A stretch of 10,500 nt of DNA from an uncultured Bacilli bacterium. GTDB lineage: Bacteria; Bacillota_I; Bacilli_A; RF39; UBA660. The stretch is from contig CANPWX010000023.1 of assembly GCA_947585065.1 (NCBI GenBank), positions 1-10,500 of the forward strand, read 5' to 3'. The notes beneath the pieces were generated by a model. The model ran no database searches. It saw only the letters and a program-made list of their open reading frames with translations, and was not told where the DNA came from. Positions 6,145 through 10,500 of this stretch are shown here, one piece after another (positions within the stretch are counted from its first letter, which is position 1; each line of letters starts with the position of its first letter). A program made the position numbers and the translations under genes.

Positions 6145-6654
6145 ATGGATAGTAAAGATGAATTATATCTATTACAAAAAGAATATCAAAGGGTTGAACA
6201 ATATAAAAAAACAAAAATAGAAGAAATAAAAGATAAAAAAAGGGAAATGCAAATTGGTTTTTGGTTTTGGACACTCCTAACTCTTATAACCTTACTTATG
6301 CACATAGATCCAATTGCCTTGATTTCTAGTGGTTTACTAATCGGAACTTTATGTTGGGATTATACAAAATTAAAACAAGACAAAAAAGAATTATTAGGAT
6401 TTCGATATGCTACATTAGGATTAAAGAAAAAAATCAGAAAATGTGAAACTAATTTACAACTAGAAGAAAAAAAGAACAAAGTAGTAAGATTTATTAAAGA
6501 AGAAGCAAGAATTAGAGAGATAATGGAACTTTATTATACGTATGGTTACTACTTAGATACTCCTTTAAATAAAGAAACTTTAGAAGATGCTTTTCCATCA
6601 TTAGAAAAAGAGGAAATAGAGGACTGTTTAAAATTAGTAAGAATCAAGAAATAA
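6145..6654 (+). CDS. Hypothetical protein with two membrane helices (second of a likely paralogous pair)
   Basis: Unrecognised 169-residue protein. Residues 1-35 are a highly charged helix, likely a coiled coil (YLLQKEYQRVEQYKKTKIEE). Membrane helices lie at about 36-53 and 56-72, joined by a short MHIDP turn, and a charged helical part follows. The C-terminal 48 residues carry RIREIMELYYTYGY (122-135) and KEEIEDCLKLVRIKK (155-169), which line up with KIKKLMNLVYLCGL and PEEIKESMSTVGLVLKK of the upstream neighbour. Spacing and order agree, although identity elsewhere is low. AGGTGA lies 6 bases before the ATG. The gene has its own promoter upstream and a hairpin terminator across its stop codon, so it is a complete single-gene unit. 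A short charged helical tail behind a membrane hairpin could scaffold or sense something, but no enzymatic motif is visible. Confidence 0.8.
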   Translation: MDSKDELYLLQKEYQRVEQYKKTKIEEIKDKKREMQIGFWFWTLLTLITLLMHIDPIALISSGLLIGTLCWDYTKLKQDKKELLGFRYATLGLKKKIRKCETNLQLEEKKNKVVRFIKEEARIREIMELYYTYGYYLDTPLNKETLEDAFPSLEKEEIEDCLKLVRIKK

Positions 6655-6678
6655 TGTTTACTTTTTCTTGATTTTTTT
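6642..6678 (+). terminator. Intrinsic terminator of the second membrane-protein gene
   Basis: AATCAAGAAA (6642-6651) and TTTCTTGATT (6664-6673) form a perfect 10-base-pair stem around a 12-base loop, followed by Ts to 6678. The left arm is coding sequence and the TAA stop begins the loop. The right arm contains TTGATT, which is also the -35 box of the downstream operon promoter. Confidence 0.7.
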
Positions 6679-6696
6679 CTTACCATTCACTATAAT
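6668..6696 (+). promoter_or_regulatory. Sigma-A-type promoter of the DUF1934-like – argS – rpoE – prfA operon
   Basis: TTGATT (6668-6673), a 17-base spacer and TATAAT (6691-6696). The -35 lies within the 3' arm of the preceding terminator. Transcription should start near 6703, leaving a leader of under 20 bases. The ribosome site of the first gene is weak (AAGAAGATGG region, 6709-6716), and a four-codon frame starting at ATG 6713 overlaps its start. Confidence 0.6.
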
Positions 6697-6720
6697 GTTT
6701 TTGAAAAAGAAGATGGTTTT

Positions 6721-7062
6721 ATGAATATAATGCTTTGGAAAGGGGATAATATTGTACGAAATTTAAAAGTTCCCTATCAAAAAGAGGATACAACTTTAAA
6801 ATTTTCTTTTGATGAAATGGAGCATACTTTAAATTTAGAAACTTTAGAATTTACAAGAGAAAACGAAGAATATATCTTTTATCTTGACATAAAAGATGAA
6901 AAATGTGAAATAACACTGAAAAATGAAGGATACTACTTGCAAGTTCCAGTAGAGTATGCTAATCTATTGAAGAATAAAAAAGTTTATGAGCTCAACTATC
7001 GAATAGAAACAGATGATGAGCCCTTAAAATTAACATTAGAATTGGAAAGGGAAGAAGAATGA
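6721..7062 (+). CDS. Small beta-rich protein, probably DUF1934/YwiB-like
   Basis: A 113-residue soluble protein with alternating hydrophobic and charged residues typical of a small beta barrel or sandwich: TLKFSFDEMEHTLNLETLEF (25-44), EYIFYLDIKDEKCEITLK (50-67), and a final pair of strands KVYELNYRIE and PLKLTLELE. The last part resembles the end of DUF1934 (B. subtilis YwiB), where a strand of the type xINYEL is followed by YKLTI. The main support is position: ywiB-like genes lie just upstream of argS in Bacillus. Here the stop codon overlaps the argS start (ATGA, 7059-7062), implying translational coupling. At 113 residues it is shorter than YwiB (about 140). Function is unknown in the family; a small lipocalin-like ligand binder is only a structural guess. 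Start choice is moderately uncertain because the Shine-Dalgarno is weak and a second ATG lies at codon 4. Confidence 0.65.
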   Translation: MNIMLWKGDNIVRNLKVPYQKEDTTLKFSFDEMEHTLNLETLEFTRENEEYIFYLDIKDEKCEITLKNEGYYLQVPVEYANLLKNKKVYELNYRIETDDEPLKLTLELEREEE

Positions 7063-8756
7063 TAGAAAAAGAAATAGAGGCAATTTTAAAAAAAGCATTA
7101 GATAAATTAAAATACCATTTAGATAAACTAGAAGTTGTTGTTTCTAATCGAAAAGATCTATGTGATTATCAATTTGATGGATGTTTTGCTTTAGCTAAGA
7201 TTCTACATAAAAGTCCTTTAGAAATTGGTGAAAATATTATAGAAGCGTTAAAAGAAGAAAAAGAATCATTAGACTATTTTCAAGAAGTCCAGCTCTTAGC
7301 ACCAGGATTTATTAATTTTACATTAACAAATGCTATCATAAATGAAAAACTAAATAACATGGCAAAAGATGAAAAATTTAATATAGAAATGCCAGAGCAA
7401 GAAACTATCGTAATCGATTATGGAGGACCAAATATTGCAAAACCTCTTCATGTAGGCCATTTAAGAAGTGCAATAGTAGGAGAATCTATAAAAAGAATGC
7501 TAAAATATATGGGACATCATGTAATCGCAGATGTTCATTTAGGAGACTACGGACTTCAAATAGGAGAAGTCATCTTTGGCATGAAAGAGAAAAACATTTC
7601 TTTAGAAGAAGTAACATTAGAAGATTTAGAAACAATATATCCAGAAATCAGTAGTCGTTGTAAAGAAGATGAAGAATTAAAAGAAAAATGTGCAACAATA
7701 ACGAAAGAATTACAAGAAGAAAACAAAGAATACCAAAAATATTATCAAAAAATAAAAGAACTTTCCTCAAATGATATTCTAAGAATTTATAACTACTTAG
7801 ATGTCCATTTTGATTTATGGGAAGGAGAGTCAAATGCTTATCCATATATACCTAAATTAACGAAAAAGTTAGAAGAAAAACAATTGTTAACCGAAAGTAA
7901 TGGAGCAAGAGTAGTATATGTGAATGAAGAACAAGATACGAAAGAACTACCACCTCTTCTTTATCAAAAACAAAATGGTGCATATCTATATGGAACAACT
8001 GATTTAGCAACAATTTTAGAAAGAGTGGAAAACTATCACCCAGATCGAATTATTTATATAGCGGACTCCAGACAAAGTATGCACTTTGAAACTTTTTTTA
8101 GAGCATGGAAAAAATTAGATTCACAAAATCCTAAATTAGAATTTCTATCATTTGGAACAGTCAATGGAACCGATGGAAAACCATTTAAAACAAGAGCTGG
8201 AAATTCTCCAAAACTCGATTCTTTATTTAAAGAAGTAAAAACAGCTTTCTTAAATTCAAATACCAAAAATGAAGAGATGAAAGAAAACGACTTAGATATT
8301 ATAGTAAATGCAATTATAAAATTTGCCGATTTACAAAACAATAGAGAAAAAGATTATATTTTTGATATAGCCAAGTTTTCTAGTGTTGTAGGAAAAACTG
8401 GCCCTTATATTTTATATACATATTTAAGAATAGCAAGCATTTTAAAAAAAGAAAAGTTTTATCTTGAAAATCTAAATAAAGAGATATATGATAATACAGA
8501 TAGGGAATTAAGATTAAAGATGATCGAGTTAGAAAATACCTTAAAATACGCGGTAGATACTAGGTTGCCTTCCGTTTTAGCAAATTATTTGTATGATTTA
8601 TGTGTAAATATGAATGCTTTTTACGAAAAGAATCATATTAATACTTTAGAGAATAAAGAAAAAAAAGAAAATTGGTTATTTCTACTTACTTTATCAAACA
8701 GAATGATAAAAAGTATGCTAGAATTATTAGAAATAAACTTACCAGAAAGGATGTAA
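7059..8756 (+). CDS. argS: Arginyl-tRNA synthetase
   Basis: Charges tRNA-Arg with arginine in the cytoplasm; class I synthetase, 565 residues, a normal length. The N-terminal additional domain (about 1-95) ends with APGFINFTLT. The catalytic core carries the HIGH signature as HVGH (131-134) inside GGPNIAKPLHVGHLRS, then VIADVHLGDYGLQIG (155-169) and the YLYGTTDLATI strand (309-319). The second class I signature, KMSKS, is replaced by the form GKPFKTRAGN (373-382), also found in E. coli-type ArgRS, so its absence is not a defect. The DALR anticodon-binding domain begins near GPYILYTYLRIASIL and ends in the usual LPERM. The start overlaps the preceding gene by ATGA with AAAGGGAA (7046-7053) as ribosome site; rpoE starts 3 bases after the stop. 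Identification is secure. Confidence 0.97.
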   Translation: MIEKEIEAILKKALDKLKYHLDKLEVVVSNRKDLCDYQFDGCFALAKILHKSPLEIGENIIEALKEEKESLDYFQEVQLLAPGFINFTLTNAIINEKLNNMAKDEKFNIEMPEQETIVIDYGGPNIAKPLHVGHLRSAIVGESIKRMLKYMGHHVIADVHLGDYGLQIGEVIFGMKEKNISLEEVTLEDLETIYPEISSRCKEDEELKEKCATITKELQEENKEYQKYYQKIKELSSNDILRIYNYLDVHFDLWEGESNAYPYIPKLTKKLEEKQLLTESNGARVVYVNEEQDTKELPPLLYQKQNGAYLYGTTDLATILERVENYHPDRIIYIADSRQSMHFETFFRAWKKLDSQNPKLEFLSFGTVNGTDGKPFKTRAGNSPKLDSLFKEVKTAFLNSNTKNEEMKENDLDIIVNAIIKFADLQNNREKDYIFDIAKFSSVVGKTGPYILYTYLRIASILKKEKFYLENLNKEIYDNTDRELRLKMIELENTLKYAVDTRLPSVLANYLYDLCVNMNAFYEKNHINTLENKEKKENWLFLLTLSNRMIKSMLELLEINLPERM

Positions 8757-8759
8757 AAT

Positions 8760-9194
8760 ATGAAAAAGTTAAAAGATTACTCAAAAGAAGAATTAGAACT
8801 TATGGGATATGATGATATAGCCTATATTATATTGGAAGAATCAAAGAAAAAAATGAAAATAAATGATTTATTTAAAAAAATATGTGAAGTATTAGGTTTA
8901 AGTGATGATGATTTTGTGAATCAAATTGCGGATTTTTTTGAAATATTAACAACAGATAAAAAATTTATTTTATTAGAAAATGGCTATTGGGATTTAAGAA
9001 CCCGTCATAGTGAAAAAGTCGTAATAGAAGAGGAAGAAGAAGAGGAATTTGAAGAAGAATCAAATGAAAATATTGATGAAAATGTAGAAGAAACAGAAGA
9101 TGATACTTACTATGATGACGATGATGTAGATGATGATGCAGACGATGATCTAAAAGATTTAGTAATAATGGATGAAGAAGAAGATGGATTATAG
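8760..9194 (+). CDS. rpoE: DNA-directed RNA polymerase delta subunit
   Basis: Auxiliary subunit of Gram-positive RNA polymerase that speeds core recycling and sharpens promoter sensitivity to initiating nucleotide levels. The 144 residues comprise a folded HARE-HTH domain (about 5-83: KKLKDYSKEELELMGYDDIA at the start, YWDLRTRH at the end) and an extremely acidic tail from residue 90 rich in Glu and then Asp. B. subtilis delta is about 173 residues and has a Lys-rich tract between domain and tail. Here the tail follows SEKVVI directly and no such tract is present. The start lies 3 bases after the argS stop, and the ribosome site AGAAAGGA (8744-8751) lies inside the argS end, so the two are tightly linked. 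The acidic tail comes from GAA/GAT repeats, which make the DNA of 9020-9190 low in complexity. Confidence 0.93.
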   Translation: MKKLKDYSKEELELMGYDDIAYIILEESKKKMKINDLFKKICEVLGLSDDDFVNQIADFFEILTTDKKFILLENGYWDLRTRHSEKVVIEEEEEEEFEEESNENIDENVEETEDDTYYDDDDVDDDADDDLKDLVIMDEEEDGL

Positions 9195-9232
9195 CAAAAC
9201 TTTTTAATGAATAAATTAGAAAGGAAATTGTT

Positions 9233-10288
9233 ATGAAAGAAAAATTAGAAACAATTAAAGCTCGTTATGAAGAAGTTTCAGCCTTACTTATGAATCCTGA
9301 TATAATGAACGACTTTAATAAATTAAAAGAGTTATCAAAGGAACAAAGCGATTTAAAAGAAGTAGTAGATAAATATAATGAATTACTAGTATTAGAAAAA
9401 AACTTAAGTGAAGCCAAATCCTTAATAAATGATCCAGAAATGAGAGAAATTGCTGAGACTGAAGTAGAAGAAAATACGAAAAAAATAGAAGAAATGAATC
9501 ATGAACTAGAAATACTATTAATTCCTAAAGATGAAAATGATGGCAAAAATGTAATTATGGAAATTAGAGGGGCAGCAGGTGGAGACGAGGCAAATATATT
9601 CGCTGGAGACCTTTTAAGAATGTATACCTATTATGCTGAAAAACAAGGTTGGAAAATTGAAATCAATCATCAAGTAGAAGGCACAAGTGGTGGATTTGCT
9701 CAAGTAGAATGTACTATCAAAGGAGACAACGTTTATAGCAAATTAAAATACGAAAGTGGTGCTCATCGTGTTCAAAGAGTGCCAGTGACTGAAACGCAAG
9801 GACGAGTTCATACATCCACTGCAACTGTAGTTGTCATGCCAGAAAGAGATGATATAGATATTGAAATTAAAGAAAGTGATTTAAAAATTGATGTATATCA
9901 TTCTAGTGGTGCAGGCGGGCAATCAGTTAACACCTCAAACTCAGCTGTAAGAATTACACACTTACCAACCAATACCGTCGTAACTTGTCAAAATGAAAGA
10001 AGTCAATTAAAAAATAAAGAAAGAGCCATGCAGTGGCTAAAAATAAAATTATATGATCAACAAGAACAAGAACAAGAGCAAAAATTTGGACGTGAACGAA
10101 AAAGTAAAGTAGGAACAGGTGATCGTTCTGAAAAAATAAGGACTTATAACTATCCTCAAAATAGAGTAACAGATCATCGTATAGGCTTTTCAATTATGAG
10201 TTTAGATAGAGTGATGGAAGGTGACCTTGAACCAATTATTGAAGCATTAACGACTGAGGACTTAAAAAGAAAATTAGCAGGCGAATAA
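9233..10288 (+). CDS. prfA: Peptide chain release factor 1 (RF1)
   Basis: Recognises UAA and UAG in the ribosomal A site and triggers peptide release. At 351 residues it is a standard bacterial RF1. Domain 1 is helical (1-100). IRGAAGGDEA (111-120) opens the codon-recognition part. The stop-codon reading tripeptide is PVT (184-186, Pro-x-Thr as in RF1, not the SPF of RF2) within HRVQRVPVTETQGRVHTSTA. The catalytic GGQ is at 228-230 in SSGAGGQSVNTSNSAVRITH. The conserved TGDRSEKIRTYNYPQNRVTDHRIG block completes domain 4; before it lies a Gln/Glu-rich helix (DQQEQEQEQK). GAAAGGA (9219-9225) is the ribosome site, 38 bases after rpoE, with no promoter visible between. The usual follower prmC, which methylates the GGQ glutamine, is absent: the operon ends here at a terminator. 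UGA reading needs RF2 from elsewhere. Confidence 0.97.
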   Translation: MKEKLETIKARYEEVSALLMNPDIMNDFNKLKELSKEQSDLKEVVDKYNELLVLEKNLSEAKSLINDPEMREIAETEVEENTKKIEEMNHELEILLIPKDENDGKNVIMEIRGAAGGDEANIFAGDLLRMYTYYAEKQGWKIEINHQVEGTSGGFAQVECTIKGDNVYSKLKYESGAHRVQRVPVTETQGRVHTSTATVVVMPERDDIDIEIKESDLKIDVYHSSGAGGQSVNTSNSAVRITHLPTNTVVTCQNERSQLKNKERAMQWLKIKLYDQQEQEQEQKFGRERKSKVGTGDRSEKIRTYNYPQNRVTDHRIGFSIMSLDRVMEGDLEPIIEALTTEDLKRKLAGE

Positions 10289-10299
10289 AACCTGCTTTT
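10276..10299 (+). terminator. Intrinsic terminator of the argS operon at the prfA stop codon
   Basis: AGCAGG (10276-10281) pairs with CCTGCT (10291-10296), a GC-rich 6-base-pair stem with the TAA stop (10286-10288) in the loop, followed by TTTT and a second T-rich block to 10310. Confidence 0.65.
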
Positions 10300-10390
10300 A
10301 TATTATTTTTAAATTTGAGTGTAAATTCTTTTACTTTTTATAGCTGATTATAATTGAACAATAATCACAATTAGGGAGTAACAGAAAAAC

Positions 10391-10418
10391 TTGCAAAAAA
10401 TGGAAAGTGTGGTATAAT
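10391..10418 (+). promoter_or_regulatory. Strong extended -10 sigma-A promoter of the next transcription unit
   Basis: TTGCAA (10391-10396), a 16-base spacer and TATAAT (10413-10418) preceded by TGG, giving the extended TGnTATAAT form. Start of transcription is expected near 10424-10426. No start codon with a ribosome site follows before the window ends, so this promoter drives a leader of at least 75 bases. The 80 bases before it hold an inverted repeat TGATTA (10345-10350) / TAATCA (10362-10367). Confidence 0.75.
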
Positions 10419-10425
10419 GTTTACA

Positions 10426-10500
10426 GAAAGAGAAATCTTTCATAAAAAGAAAACTATTGATTATAATAGTTAAGGACAATAAAAAGAGATACATCTGATT
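10426..10500 (+). promoter_or_regulatory. Structured 5' leader, cut by the window end (possible T-box or other riboswitch)
   Basis: Directly after the predicted transcription start comes a perfect hairpin, GAAAGA (10426-10431) / TCTTTC (10436-10441), with a GAAA tetraloop. A second follows, AACTATT (10452-10458) / AATAGTT (10465-10471). Then comes an unpaired purine-rich AAGGACAATAAAAAGAGATAC, broadly like the 5' side of T-box stem I. The specifier loop, antiterminator and gene would lie beyond the window, so the class is open. Confidence 0.35.

Noticed and set aside
7345..7845. Minus-strand open frames inside argS, and similar ones inside noc and prfA
   Set aside because: They are mirror images of AT-rich coding sequence, have no ribosome sites and give low-complexity hydrophobic or aromatic translations.
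8137..8205. Loss of the KMSKS motif in ArgRS as a sign of inactivation
   Set aside because: The GKPFKTRAGN form at this place is normal for a large group of ArgRS enzymes, including that of E. coli.
9020..9190. GAA/GAT-rich stretch as a DNA repeat or CRISPR-like array
   Set aside because: It encodes the acidic tail of the delta subunit; there are no regular repeats or spacers.
10326..10354. TATAAT at 10349-10354 as a second promoter after prfA
   Set aside because: No acceptable -35 lies at 16-18 bases (TTCTTT region); the box at 10413-10418 is far better supported.

Overview
The window is strongly AT-rich chromosomal DNA from a low-GC Gram-positive bacterium of the Bacilli type. It carries an RNA polymerase delta subunit (rpoE), a Firmicutes-specific protein, and a small beta-rich gene – argS – rpoE cluster that recalls the Bacillus order. 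Shine-Dalgarno sites are of the AGGA/AGGTGA type and promoters are sigma-A-like with TATAAT boxes. TGA is used as a stop (at 3493-3495 and 7060-7062) and Trp is encoded by TGG, so the code is standard, not the mycoplasma code. A class A penicillin-binding protein and a GH3 hexosaminidase show that the cell has peptidoglycan. An uncultured gut lineage near the Erysipelotrichia/RF39 group is a reasonable guess, but only an inference.

Left part (1-1128): eroded accessory DNA. A gene for an AlbA_2/Schlafen-like regulator survives as an N-terminal and a C-terminal fragment in different frames, with its promoter and ribosome binding site intact. About 570 bases with no clear gene follow, holding short minus-strand reading-frame remnants.

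Centre (1129-6654): a ParB-family protein with Noc-type features and a long acidic linker, then a GH3 beta-N-acetylhexosaminidase. A class A PBP (minus strand) converges on the hexosaminidase with a 9-base overlap. Next come two small two-helix membrane proteins, each with its own promoter, which look like diverged tandem paralogues. Peptidoglycan synthesis, peptidoglycan turnover and chromosome/division control therefore lie side by side.

Right part (6668-10310): one housekeeping operon of a small DUF1934-like protein, argS, rpoE (delta) and prfA (RF1). It has a sigma-A-like promoter at 6668-6696, ATGA coupling into argS, 3 bases between argS and rpoE, and a terminator at the prfA stop codon. 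The window ends in a new transcription unit with an extended -10 promoter and a structured untranslated leader whose gene lies outside.

Transcription signals are packed tightly. Four predicted intrinsic terminators each include a stop codon in the hairpin, and one terminator arm also forms the -35 box of the next promoter. I see no CRISPR array, tRNA, rRNA or intact mobile element. The parts most worth a second look are the Noc-like protein with its unusual linker, the paired membrane proteins and the leader at the right edge.
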